The notes beneath the pieces were generated by a model. It had not been told where the DNA came from. It made no database searches and worked only from the letters and a program-made list of their open reading frames with translations. Below are positions 34,751 through 43,360 of a stretch of 64,000 nucleotides of DNA, in pieces. The stretch is from positions 838,183-902,182 of the forward strand of contig CAXBLY010000001.1 of the NCBI GenBank assembly GCA_963976865.1, written 5' to 3'. How positions within the stretch are numbered: position 1 is the first letter of the stretch; the number at the start of each line of letters is the position of its first letter. The stretch comes from UBA1858 sp963976865 (GTDB lineage Bacteria; Pseudomonadota; Gammaproteobacteria; UBA4575). A program made the translations under genes and the position numbers.

Positions 34751-35100
34751 AGTTAGAGTGTATGCGTGTAAATACTAGGATTATTCGCGCGTACTATACC
34801 GGATGAGTGTTGTTAGAACGAGTATTTCCCGCGAGATATTAATGCGTGTCAGTGAGCAAATTGCGTACACACGTGTATTTGTGATGTTGCCGGCTAGTTT
34901 GTGAATAAAACTATCGGCACAACTGACATCGATTTAATTTTGGGAAGTATTGTTCTTAACTTTTAAGCAATAAAATTATTGTTGACCAAATAATCCAGGA
35001 TTAATAATTTTTTGTTTCTGGTGACTATTTTCCAGTTTGCGGTTAATGGTATTTGATACATCGGCATAACACTCTGAAGTAAAAACAGGATTGACTCTAT
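34751..35100. other. Divergent intergenic region between ilvD and lexA
   Basis: About 350 bp without a convincing gene on either strand. It is A/T-rich and should hold the ilvD promoter (minus strand) and the start of the lexA promoter; a TTGACT at 35091-35096 is a possible -35 element for lexA. I see no leader peptide, riboswitch or strong hairpin in it. Confidence 0.5.
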
Positions 35101-35140
35101 GTTCTCTCTATGTTCTCATGAAAGAGAACTTTATGAGAAC
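35101..35140. promoter_or_regulatory. Double-dyad LexA-type operator
   Basis: Four half-sites form a symmetrical array: GTTCTC at 35101, GTTCTC at 35112, GAGAAC at 35124 and GAGAAC at 35135. The spacers are 5, 6 and 5 bases, so direct repeats of 11-bp period flank a central dyad GTTCTC-N6-GAGAAC. It ends six bases before the lexA start codon, ideal for autorepression. It differs from the enteric CTGT-N8-ACAG, Bacillus GAAC-N4-GTTC and alphaproteobacterial GTTC-N7-GTTC boxes. Binding by this LexA is inferred. Confidence 0.65.
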
Positions 35141-35145
35141 TTATT

Positions 35146-35736
35146 ATGTTGACGAAGCGCGAGCAGGACGCTTTTGATTTTATTGCGGGTTATTACGCTA
35201 AACATCGTAAAGCGCCGTTATTGAGCGAAATCGCTGAAGGGTTGGGAATTCAGTCCAAGGGTGTTGTGCATCGCTATGTGTCTGCACTGGAAGAGCGGGG
35301 TTATATTATTCGCAACCCTAAAACGCGTGGGATTGAGCTGATGGATCATCCTGATGTTGATGATCTGCCTTTCCTCGGGCGTATTGCAGCCGGTAAGCCA
35401 ATCGAGGCTATCGAAGACAAGCAAGCAGTCAATTTTGCGCACTTATTAAATGGGTCTGATCGCTACGTGCTTGAAGTTAAAGGGCAATCGATGGTTGATG
35501 AAGGCATTCGTCATGGTGATATGGTGGTAATAGAGTATGCGAGCAATGCGCGCAGTAATCAGATTGTTGTTGCGTTGATCGATGGTGAAGATGCCACGCT
35601 TAAACGAATTCAGTTTCCCAAAAAAGATATTGTTCGACTGGTGCCTGCGAATAAAGCGATGCAGGCAAAAGAATATCCTGCTCGACGGGTAACAATACAG
35701 GGAGTGTTGGTTGGTCAGGTGAGAATGTATGACTAA
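35146..35736 (+). CDS. lexA: LexA-family SOS repressor with divergent DNA-binding helix
   Basis: The 196-residue protein has an N-terminal winged helix (about 1-65) and a C-terminal S24 peptidase domain. The autocleavage bond is A82-G83 (GRIAAGKPIE), with catalytic S115 (KGQSMVDEG) and K153 (ATLKRIQF). The recognition region IAEGLGIQSKGVVHRYVSALEERGYI differs from enteric LexA (…FRSPNAAEEHLKAL…), in line with the unusual operator just upstream. It overlaps the polymerase gene by eight bases. It could be a second, system-specific LexA if the genome also encodes a canonical one. Confidence 0.88.
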   Translation: MLTKREQDAFDFIAGYYAKHRKAPLLSEIAEGLGIQSKGVVHRYVSALEERGYIIRNPKTRGIELMDHPDVDDLPFLGRIAAGKPIEAIEDKQAVNFAHLLNGSDRYVLEVKGQSMVDEGIRHGDMVVIEYASNARSNQIVVALIDGEDATLKRIQFPKKDIVRLVPANKAMQAKEYPARRVTIQGVLVGQVRMYD

Positions 35737-36955
35737 TGCGCGGTGGGAGAGAGCTATTGTGTTTGTCGATATGGATGCTTTCTTTGCCAGTATTGAGCAG
35801 CATGATCATGTTGAGTTGCGTGGCAAGCCTATTGGTATTACGAATGGTCTGACAGGAACATGTTTTATTACCAGTTCTTATGAAGCAAGAAAATACGGCA
35901 TCAGGACAGGTATGAGAATTCGGCAGGCGCGGCAACTGTGCCCTAATGTAATTCAGATACCGGCCAGACCTTACCGTTACGCAGAAGTGTCGACAGACAT
36001 CATGTCTGCATTACAAATGGTAACGCCAGATGTGGAAGTATTTTCTGTTGATGAAGCTTTTCTTGATGTTACTCGATGCCAGAAAGTTTATGACAGTCCT
36101 ATAGAGGCCGGTAAACTGGCCAAGAAAGTCATTTATGATGTTAGTGGTCTGGCGTGTAGTGTTGGCGTCAGTGGAGACAAAACCACAGCAAAACATGCGG
36201 CCAAAAAAGATAAGCCGAATGGCCTGTTTTCAGTGCCACCCTGGCAGGCGCGGGATTATCTGAGTGATGTGCCGGTCACTGAACTGAGTGGTATTGCCAG
36301 AGGAATAGGTGATTTCCTGAATGATCGAGGAGTGTATGTCTGTGGTGAAATGCAGCATCTCCCCATTGGAGAGCTGGCAGGCCGGTTTGGTAATTTGGGT
36401 CGACGAATATGGTATATGGCGCAAGGGTCAGACCCTGAACCTGTACGGCAAAGTGTCGCTGCGCCTAAATCGATCGGGCATGGGAAAGTGATGGCGCCAA
36501 ATACTAAAAGTGTAACAACCATAAAAATGTATTTTCATCATATGGCTGAAAAGGTAGCAGCAAGACTAAGAAAGCATGAGTTTGAAGCACGATATTATTT
36601 TGTTGGTATGCGAACAGATCAAGAGTGGCTGGCAAAAAAAATGCAGACGGAAACACCTACCAATGACAGTCAGCAGATAAAAGCGCTGGCCAATATTTTT
36701 TTGAGTGACATCTGGCAGCAACAAGGTTGCTGGCAGGTACAGATTACGGCATTAGAACCCAGGCGCCAGGGACACCAGCTTTCATTGTTTGATGCAAAAG
36801 ATACGCAGCGTGAACAGATAAACCAGGCGATGGATAAGATTAATCAGCGTTATGGAGAATTTACACTTGCACCCGCTAATTTGCTGCATCGTTCAGAGAT
36901 GCCAAATGTGATTGCACCAGCGTGGAAGCCCTTTGGCCATCGTAAAACTGTCTGA
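35729..36955 (+). CDS. Y-family translesion DNA polymerase (DinB-like)
   Basis: The 408-residue polymerase has the metal-binding aspartates of FVDMDAFFASIEQ (D14, D16) and the catalytic SVDEAFLDVT (D108-E109). A QLSLFD beta-clamp-binding motif near residue 350 comes before a final segment of about 55 residues. It belongs to the UmuC/DinB superfamily and synthesises across damaged bases. It overlaps lexA by eight bases, so one SOS transcript should carry repressor and polymerase. It is not ImuB-like, since the active-site acidic residues are intact. Confidence 0.88.
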   Translation: MTNARWERAIVFVDMDAFFASIEQHDHVELRGKPIGITNGLTGTCFITSSYEARKYGIRTGMRIRQARQLCPNVIQIPARPYRYAEVSTDIMSALQMVTPDVEVFSVDEAFLDVTRCQKVYDSPIEAGKLAKKVIYDVSGLACSVGVSGDKTTAKHAAKKDKPNGLFSVPPWQARDYLSDVPVTELSGIARGIGDFLNDRGVYVCGEMQHLPIGELAGRFGNLGRRIWYMAQGSDPEPVRQSVAAPKSIGHGKVMAPNTKSVTTIKMYFHHMAEKVAARLRKHEFEARYYFVGMRTDQEWLAKKMQTETPTNDSQQIKALANIFLSDIWQQQGCWQVQITALEPRRQGHQLSLFDAKDTQREQINQAMDKINQRYGEFTLAPANLLHRSEMPNVIAPAWKPFGHRKTV

Positions 36956-37114
36956 TGGGATTATCCTGATTGAGAATTTCACAAAGTGTCGTCCGGGTTG
37001 TAGCCTGACGTGGTGAAGTCACGATCACCAGAGGGGTTTATTAAACGATGAAAAAATATTTATAGTGTGAATCTGTAATTCAGAAGCGGCCTGCTATAGC
37101 AGGTACTGGAATTG

Positions 37115-37160
37115 ATTATCCAACCTGCATGCGAAAACGAGCCGATGCAGGTTGGATAAT
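37115..37160. terminator. Bidirectional hairpin terminator
   Basis: Arms ATTATCCAACCTGCAT (37115-37130) and ATGCAGGTTGGATAAT (37145-37160) form a perfect 16-bp stem with a 14-base loop. It lies between the convergent polymerase and pyrophosphatase genes, nine bases before the latter's stop, and probably serves both. Confidence 0.6.
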
Positions 37161-37169
37161 ATGTCTTCT

Positions 37170-37787
37170 TTAGCTGGTTGCCAGTGTTGAAAATTTATCC
37201 TGATAATCATCCATTGACAGCTGGATAACTTTTTCTGCGTGCTCGCGTCCGTAAGCCGCACCAACGTGAACTTTCGGGTCTTCGCCTGGAAGAGATTTAT
37301 AAGTGCTGAAGTAATGAATTAGGCGTTCAACGATAGATTGCGGTAATTCAGAAATATCATTAACACTTGACCATACATGGTCTTTTTCCAGTACTGCAAT
37401 AATCTTGTCATCTGCTTCGCCGCCATCAAGCATTGGCAGGCCGCCTACAACACGCGCATTTAAAATTAACTCTGCACGATCAATCGGCCGGTCACTAACG
37501 ACACAAATATCCAACGGATCATCGTCGCCCTGGGTTGCACCTTTCATAAGTGCACCAACACGATTGCCGCAGTATGTCTGGGGGATGAAGCCGTATAATG
37601 TCGGCGGTAGTGAAGAAGTCCGATGTGGACGGTCAACCCTTAAGTAGCCAGTCTGTTTGTCGACTTCGTATTTGATATGGTTGAAAGGAGTACTTTCAAT
37701 GTAGGCATGTACGATTCTGGGGGGTTGTGGACCGACATCAATTCCGTGCCAAGGGTGTGGTCTCCAACGATTAAATGAAGATGACAT
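37170..37787 (-). CDS. ppa: Inorganic pyrophosphatase
   Basis: The 205-residue family I pyrophosphatase has YGFIPQTYCGN and the metal-binding DDDPLDICVV motif, plus the K/Y substrate region YEVDKQTGYLRVDR. It hydrolyses pyrophosphate in the cytoplasm. At 205 residues it is longer than the roughly 175 of the enteric enzyme, and the N-terminal WRPHPWHGIDVGPQPP stretch resembles the longer variants. It is a single gene with its own promoter. Confidence 0.92.
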   Translation of the reverse strand: MSSSFNRWRPHPWHGIDVGPQPPRIVHAYIESTPFNHIKYEVDKQTGYLRVDRPHRTSSLPPTLYGFIPQTYCGNRVGALMKGATQGDDDPLDICVVSDRPIDRAELILNARVVGGLPMLDGGEADDKIIAVLEKDHVWSSVNDISELPQSIVERLIHYFSTYKSLPGEDPKVHVGAAYGREHAEKVIQLSMDDYQDKFSTLATS

Positions 37788-37958
37788 TTGATTCTCTCCT
37801 TAGAAGTAGAAGTCTAGAGATGTTGAGCACCTTGGGGTGCTTATCCCTAAATTAATAATTCATGTCCTTGCTATGTGCAAAATGAAACATGGCTAGCGCA
37901 TGTTTTTCGGGGTGCAATGATAACGAACTTGAGCGTTTTGTGCTTGATAAAGTTAACG

Positions 37959-38984
37959 CTAATGGCTATTGGCAGCAAAAGACTGATTATTGCAGCGAAT
38001 TTGAGGGCAGCTAGCATGATTACTCGGTTTGGCAGACTTGCTTTTTAGATCGTTGAGGGTTGCAGTCAATTCCAGATGATTGGCGTTATCCAGTCTGATA
38101 GCGCAGCTTGCTGCTTTTAGCGCGGTAATTTCGCAACCAAGGTCAAAAGCGCTATAGGCAAAATTGTTTAGTGTATCGGCGGACTGGGTGTCAAGGCGTA
38201 AAGCTTGCTTGTAGGCTTCACTGGCAGCCAGTGGTTCCTTTAGCTGCATATGCGTATTTGCCAGACCAACCTGTGCGGTAAAGTTTTCCGGCCAACGTTC
38301 TACAATGGCCGAATAAGTCAACTGTGCTGCTCGCAATTTACCTGTTTTTTCCAGATCTATTGCCGCATTGACGGCTTCATTTTGTGTGACGCTATTCGGT
38401 ATGTCGCCAACTGGAGCAGCAATGAGTGCCCAGTAATTACCTCGACGCCAGGTATTTTCAAAAGTGGTCCATGAGCTTCGGTAATATTCATGACGTCCAC
38501 TATGCAGCAAGAGATAATCGTTATTGGGATCGCGTCCAGTGACAACAGAGTAATGCCAGACCGGGTACACATTGAAGGCCAGATTTTGTAACACAATGAC
38601 AGGGCGTTCAGCATTGATTTCGGAGCGTAAAGAAGCCAGATCCATATTCATGCTATATGCGACGAATCCAAGGCTTCGCGCAGCAGCCTGCATTTCTAAC
38701 TGTAAGCTGCCTTTCTTCTTGGGTATATAAATTAATTCGGCAACATCTTCAGCAGTAACATTCTGACCGTAGTAATTGGCTACCATGGCCAGTGAAGCGG
38801 GCCCGCATAAATTATCGGTCTGTTCTATAAATGGAACATCGAGACGAATATCCGTTGGCAGATCCTGAGGTTCTTTGGGGATAACCCGATCGGCAATTGC
38901 GATAGCGGTACAACCTGATAATAAATGCAAAGAACAAAAAGTCAGAAAAGTTATTTGCAGCAATTTATAGTGTAAAGAAATCAA
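37959..38984 (-). CDS. PA2778-family cysteine peptidase lipoprotein with TPR repeats
   Basis: The 341-residue protein begins with a lipoprotein signal (LHLLSGCTA lipobox). A C39-like papain-fold peptidase domain follows, with catalytic cysteine in DNLCGPASLAMVANYYG and histidine in VWHYSVVTGRD. About two or three tetratricopeptide repeats follow (residues 205-310). This is the PA2778 family, usually paired with a PA2779 protein, as here. Substrate and role are unknown. A periplasmic or outer-membrane peptidase is likely. Confidence 0.82.
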   Translation of the reverse strand: MISLHYKLLQITFLTFCSLHLLSGCTAIAIADRVIPKEPQDLPTDIRLDVPFIEQTDNLCGPASLAMVANYYGQNVTAEDVAELIYIPKKKGSLQLEMQAAARSLGFVAYSMNMDLASLRSEINAERPVIVLQNLAFNVYPVWHYSVVTGRDPNNDYLLLHSGRHEYYRSSWTTFENTWRRGNYWALIAAPVGDIPNSVTQNEAVNAAIDLEKTGKLRAAQLTYSAIVERWPENFTAQVGLANTHMQLKEPLAASEAYKQALRLDTQSADTLNNFAYSAFDLGCEITALKAASCAIRLDNANHLELTATLNDLKSKSAKPSNHASCPQIRCNNQSFAANSH

Positions 38985-39361
38985 AACGTCGTAGTTAAAT
39001 CAGTTAGACCCATGAGTTCCAGCATGAAGACAATAGGGCCAGTCGCAAATAATACAAGACCGACGCCACTGGCTGCGGGTAGCTGATCAAACTGATTGGC
39101 TAATTGCTGTATTTCCTGATCCGTCAACTGGTCTATGCGCAGTTGTGCATACTCTGGATCTACGCCGTGGGAAAGCAAGGCCTGCTTGATATCTTCACGT
39201 AGTAAAGTGGCACGAATGGATTGTTTTTTTTCTTCAACATGCTGTTTGCTGTTGATCACATCTGTACCGATCATGCCTGCCTGCACGCTGCAAAACATCA
39301 CGCTTGCTGACATGAGGTACATAGCTAGTCGACGTTGACGTTTGTGTGTAAATAGGGTCAT
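38981..39361 (-). CDS. PA2779-family (DUF6627-like) small membrane-associated protein
   Basis: The 126-residue protein has an N-terminal signal/membrane segment (YLMSASVMFCSVQAG), a helical middle (REDIKQALLSHGVDPEYAQLRIDQLTDQEIQQLAN) and a C-terminal membrane helix (GVGLVLFATGPIVFMLELMGL). This is the standard layout of the PA2779 family. It overlaps the PA2778-type peptidase gene by four bases, as in other genomes, and may be its partner or substrate. Function is unknown. Confidence 0.8.
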   Translation of the reverse strand: MTLFTHKRQRRLAMYLMSASVMFCSVQAGMIGTDVINSKQHVEEKKQSIRATLLREDIKQALLSHGVDPEYAQLRIDQLTDQEIQQLANQFDQLPAASGVGLVLFATGPIVFMLELMGLTDLTTTF

Positions 39362-39422
39362 TTTAAAAGCACCAGAAAATATTTAGATAATTCTTGTACT
39401 TTTAATGACTTACGTCAAGTTT

Positions 39423-40496
39423 TTATGAAAATGCTGCAGCTTGTCGGGAGAAAAGCACCAGGTGTTCCAGATCCAGCCGGATTCCAAGGGGTTTTCCTAT
39501 TGCATGATCGTGGTGGCTGGGCGCATAGCACAACACACTATGGCCATTTGGAAGTCGCAAAGTATAAAGAAATTCGGCGCCTAAGAATCGTTTGCCTTCA
39601 ACAACTGCGGTCACCGGGCTGCTGTCATCGTGAGGAATATCGTCCGGGCGAACAAGTAAATCGACTATCTCACCTGTCTTGAAAGAAGGGTCAATTGGGC
39701 CATTTAATTTGCCAAAAACGGTCTCTATGCTGTTGTTATCTATAATCGTGGCGGGAATCAAATTACCCAGACCAACAAAGTCAGCGACAAAACGCGAAAC
39801 GGGTTCATGATAAATGTTATATGGTGTATCAAACTGCACAATCTTTCCCTGATCCATAACGCCCACCCAATCAGCAACTGCAAACGCTTCATGCTGATCA
39901 TGGGTTACTAATACCGCAGTCATTTTCTCTTGCTTGAGAATATCCCGAACCTGTGAAGCAAGCTGTTCTCTTAGATCTGGGTCTAGACTTGAAAAAGGTT
40001 CGTCCAGTAATAATATCGAAGGTTTGGGAGCCAGTGCTCTTGCCAATGCAATCCGTTGCTGTTGCCCTCCGGAAAGTTCATGAGGGTATTTAGAGTGATG
40101 CCTGGAGTCAATGTCGACCAGATCGAGCACGTGTCTTACCTGCTGTTGTATGTAAGCCTTGTCTGACTTGCGAATGCCGTATGCAACGTTATCGTAAATT
40201 GTTAAGTGCGGAAATAATGCGAGATCCTGAAACATCATGCCTATGTTTCGTGCTTCAGGTGTAAGTGTATTCTGGGGCGTGCTGATTATCGTGTTTTCAA
40301 CTTCGATACTGCCCTGATCGATATCATGTAGCCCGGCAATGGATCTCAATAGGGTAGTTTTCCCGCAGCCGCTGGGGCCAAGTAAGCAGACAATATCGTG
40401 TGCGTTCACCCGCAATTCTGCATGATCAAGAATCTGTAGCTCCATGTGTGAAGCTGAAACATTATTGACAACAAGCAAAGGTTTATCGTTGGGCAT
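39423..40496 (-). CDS. fbpC: Ferric iron ABC transporter ATP-binding protein FbpC
   Basis: The 357-residue ATPase has Walker A GPSGCGKTTLLRS, the signature LSGGQQQRIALARAL and Walker B LLLDEPFSSLD. A C-terminal TOBE-like regulatory region runs from about residue 240. It powers import through FbpB. It overlaps fbpB by 14 bases and completes the fbpA-fbpB-fbpC unit. Confidence 0.9.
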   Translation of the reverse strand: MPNDKPLLVVNNVSASHMELQILDHAELRVNAHDIVCLLGPSGCGKTTLLRSIAGLHDIDQGSIEVENTIISTPQNTLTPEARNIGMMFQDLALFPHLTIYDNVAYGIRKSDKAYIQQQVRHVLDLVDIDSRHHSKYPHELSGGQQQRIALARALAPKPSILLLDEPFSSLDPDLREQLASQVRDILKQEKMTAVLVTHDQHEAFAVADWVGVMDQGKIVQFDTPYNIYHEPVSRFVADFVGLGNLIPATIIDNNSIETVFGKLNGPIDPSFKTGEIVDLLVRPDDIPHDDSSPVTAVVEGKRFLGAEFLYTLRLPNGHSVLCYAPSHHDHAIGKPLGIRLDLEHLVLFSRQAAAFS

Positions 40497-42156
40497 TGGC
40501 TTTGATGGATATATTTAAAAGAATCACTGGAATTATGCCGGTAAGGACTATGGCTAATGCAGCAGTGGAAGCATCTGCTAAACGCTCGTCGGATGCAAGT
40601 TCATAAGCACGTACTGCGAGGGTATTGAAGTTGAAGGGGCGCATGATCAGTGTGGCTGGGAGTTCTTTCATGACTTCAACAAATACGAGAAGTGCGGCAG
40701 TGAGTAATCCGCTGCGAATCAAGGGCAAGTGGATGCTGCGCAGAGTGGTAAAAGGATTATTGCCAAGCAGTTGAGAGGCTTCGTCAATGGAGCGATTGAT
40801 TTTGGACAAGCTGGCTCCAACAGTTTGCAGGCCCAATGACAAGAATCGCACAGTGTGTGCAAACACAAGTGCGAAAATAGTGCCGGTAAAAACAAGACCT
40901 GTCTGAATGCCAAATTGATGGTCGAGAAAATCTATTAACCAGTTATCCATACTGCTGAAAATGATTAATGTTCCCACTGCGATAATAGTGCCAGGAACGG
41001 CATATCCCATCGCGCTAAGATTAACTAAACTGTTTAGAATAGTATTCTTGCTGGCGCGTTTGCCATAAGCCAGTACTGTAGCAATAAGAAGTGTGACAAG
41101 CGCCGCACATGCAGCGAGGAAAAAACTGTTAAAAGCCAAAGACCAGAATTGCTGATCGACCATAGTGGCAGCAGTGCTAATAGCCCAGTCACTCAATTGT
41201 AAAACGGGAATAATAAATCCAAACAGAGGGGGCAGTATGCAGGCGATAAAAGCAAAAAATGCAGCTCTTCCGTGGAGTAAAATTTCTCTCCCTTTCTGCG
41301 TGGCATTACTTGGGTTGTGATAACGAATCCTCCTGCGCTGGCGTTGTTCCAGTAAAAACAATGCAAACACAGTCAGCATTAAAATGCTGGATAACTGTGC
41401 GGAAGTGACGGGCTCGCCAAACCCGAACCAGGTGCGGAAAATCCCTGTGGTGAAAGTGTCTACTCCAAAATATTGAACTGTGCCGTAATCTGCGAGTGTT
41501 TCCATTAGCGCCAGCGTTACTCCGGCTGCGATCGCAGGGCGCGCAAGCGGAATAATGATACTGAATAATCTTTCTATATTATTTGCGCCTAAAGTGCGGG
41601 CTGCGTCAATCACGCTAGATGATTGAGTGATAAGTGTTGAACGCGTTAATAAAAATACATAGGGGTATAACGCAAATGAAAACATTGCGATGGCTCCGCC
41701 CAGCGAGCGAATTTCCGGGAACCAGTAATCACCATATTTCCAGTCGAATGTTTCTCGTATATGAGATTGAACAGGTCCGCTGAAATCCAGTACACCGGTG
41801 TAAGTGTAGGCCACTATATAGGTGGGGATGGCGAGTGGAAGTAACAATAAAAATTCCAACAGGCGTTTTCCGGGGAAGGAGTAGAGTGCACATAGACAGG
41901 CGGCGGGAACCCCTATTATAAATGTACCGATAGCAACACCTAACGCTAAAATCAGAGAGTTAGTAATATATTCAACTAAAACGGTATCGAGTAAATGTTG
42001 CCACGTATCAGTGTGTGGGTGCAGATTGAACTGCAGCACAATAATCAGTGGGGAGGTAATGACTAGCGTGATCAGGACGATTGTGAAAAACCATCCAATA
42101 GAAAAATTTCCACGCATGAATGAAAACGTGCGTGGAAAAATTATGTTACTTGCCAT
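40483..42156 (-). CDS. fbpB: Ferric iron ABC transporter permease FbpB (fused double permease)
   Basis: The 557-residue protein has about twelve membrane spans in two homologous halves, as in FbpB/SfuB permeases. The coupling-loop motifs DAARTLGANNIERLFSIIIPLARP (about residue 185) and DEASQLLGNNPFTTLRSIHLPLIRS (about 455) show both halves are intact. It forms the inner-membrane channel for Fe(III) delivered by FbpA, which is encoded 25 bp upstream. Confidence 0.92.
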   Translation of the reverse strand: MASNIIFPRTFSFMRGNFSIGWFFTIVLITLVITSPLIIVLQFNLHPHTDTWQHLLDTVLVEYITNSLILALGVAIGTFIIGVPAACLCALYSFPGKRLLEFLLLLPLAIPTYIVAYTYTGVLDFSGPVQSHIRETFDWKYGDYWFPEIRSLGGAIAMFSFALYPYVFLLTRSTLITQSSSVIDAARTLGANNIERLFSIIIPLARPAIAAGVTLALMETLADYGTVQYFGVDTFTTGIFRTWFGFGEPVTSAQLSSILMLTVFALFLLEQRQRRRIRYHNPSNATQKGREILLHGRAAFFAFIACILPPLFGFIIPVLQLSDWAISTAATMVDQQFWSLAFNSFFLAACAALVTLLIATVLAYGKRASKNTILNSLVNLSAMGYAVPGTIIAVGTLIIFSSMDNWLIDFLDHQFGIQTGLVFTGTIFALVFAHTVRFLSLGLQTVGASLSKINRSIDEASQLLGNNPFTTLRSIHLPLIRSGLLTAALLVFVEVMKELPATLIMRPFNFNTLAVRAYELASDERLADASTAALAIVLTGIIPVILLNISIKANAQR

Positions 42157-42181
42157 TAGTTTTTTAGTCGTCTCTAACGTC

Positions 42182-43210
42182 TTATCGCCACTTGGCTTTA
42201 TCCATTATTTGTACGGCATTTGAGTTGAGCTCACCCAGTTTTACCAGGTTTAATGTGTCAGCCTTGAATGGCCCCCAGCTTTCAAGTGTCTCATTAAGCT
42301 CTAATCCATCAACTACCGGGAATTCGAGATTGACGTCACCATACCAGGACTGCGATTCATCAGTGAAAAGGAAAGCGATCAATTTATTGGCTGACTCTAC
42401 ATGCCTGGCATGTTTGGTGATACCTATCCCGCTGATGTTGACATGAGCACCACGGTCAGATTGATTGGGCCAAAACAGTTTGACTCTGGCAGCGGCAGCT
42501 TGCTCTTCTTCGCTGCCGTTAATCATATTGCCCAAATAGTATGAATTCACTAAAGCGATATCGCACTGCCCGGCAGCGACTGCTTTAACCTGATCGCGAT
42601 CGCCGCCTTGTGGCTTGCGCGCCAGATTTGCTGCAAATCCGTTAGCCCAGCTTTGAGTTTTTTCGCTACCGTGATGAGCAATCAATGAAGCCACTAGCGA
42701 TTGGTTGTAAATATTGCTCGATGATCGAACGCATATTCGATTCTTCCATACTGGATTCGATAAATCTTCATAAGTGGAAAGTTCAGAGACGTTTACGTTT
42801 TCATGGTTGTATACAATCGCACGAACACGCACTGAAAGACCTAGCCAATAACCTTCAGGGTCACGATACTGTTCGGGGGCCAGGTGAGTGATCGACTCAC
42901 TGGTAATAGCCTGTAATAGTCCCGCTTCTTTTGCGCGGTGCAGGCGCCCTGCATCTGTGGTGATAAATACATCTGCTGGCGAGTTTTTACCTTCGTTCCC
43001 AAGACGCTGAATTAAAGCGTCTGCATTGCCTGTTATGAGATTAACCTGAACATCGTATTGCAGGGCAAATTGCTCAAGCAGTGGTTTGATATATGCCTCT
43101 TGTCGCGCTGAATAGACATTGAGTTCTTCTTGTTCGTCTTTAGCGCTTGCGTGTTGTGCGAGTACGCAGCAAAGTGTAATGTAAAGTATTGATTTGATAT
43201 GAAGTTTCAT
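42182..43210 (-). CDS. fbpA: Ferric iron-binding periplasmic protein FbpA
   Basis: The 342-residue binding protein has a signal peptide (to about residue 23, …AQHASAKD). It carries the FbpA landmarks LNVYSARQE at the mature N-terminus and the twin-tyrosine iron ligands in NSYYLGNM. It binds Fe(III) in the periplasm and hands it to FbpBC. A Fur-like palindrome 55-84 bp upstream suggests iron repression of the whole operon. Confidence 0.92.
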   Translation of the reverse strand: MKLHIKSILYITLCCVLAQHASAKDEQEELNVYSARQEAYIKPLLEQFALQYDVQVNLITGNADALIQRLGNEGKNSPADVFITTDAGRLHRAKEAGLLQAITSESITHLAPEQYRDPEGYWLGLSVRVRAIVYNHENVNVSELSTYEDLSNPVWKNRICVRSSSNIYNQSLVASLIAHHGSEKTQSWANGFAANLARKPQGGDRDQVKAVAAGQCDIALVNSYYLGNMINGSEEEQAAAARVKLFWPNQSDRGAHVNISGIGITKHARHVESANKLIAFLFTDESQSWYGDVNLEFPVVDGLELNETLESWGPFKADTLNLVKLGELNSNAVQIMDKAKWR

Positions 43211-43265
43211 GATTATTTAATCCGTCTGGAATATCGTCGAATGATCCGTATTGGTACTGATAATA

Positions 43266-43294
43266 ACACAAATGAGATGTATTCTCATTTGTGT
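43266..43294. promoter_or_regulatory. Fur-like box upstream of fbpABC
   Basis: A perfect 12-bp inverted repeat, ACACAAATGAGA-TGTAT-TCTCATTTGTGT, lies between divergent fbpA and glnE. Its core TGAGATGTATTCTCA differs at two positions from the Fur 7-1-7 pattern TGAGAAT-N-ATTCTCA. With a ferric transporter next to it, iron-Fur control is the natural reading. It could in principle also affect glnE, whose start is 66 bp away. Confidence 0.7.
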
Positions 43295-43360
43295 GTTGAA
43301 TTTTATTTTACTTAAACTTCCGTAAGGCTGCCTGCTCACAATAAACGTGAGTTCTATTGG

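Noticed and set aside
37826..37841. Terminator between the PA2778-type gene and ppa
   Set aside because: The six-base stem AGCACC/GGTGCT has no following T-run on either strand, so it is too weak to call.
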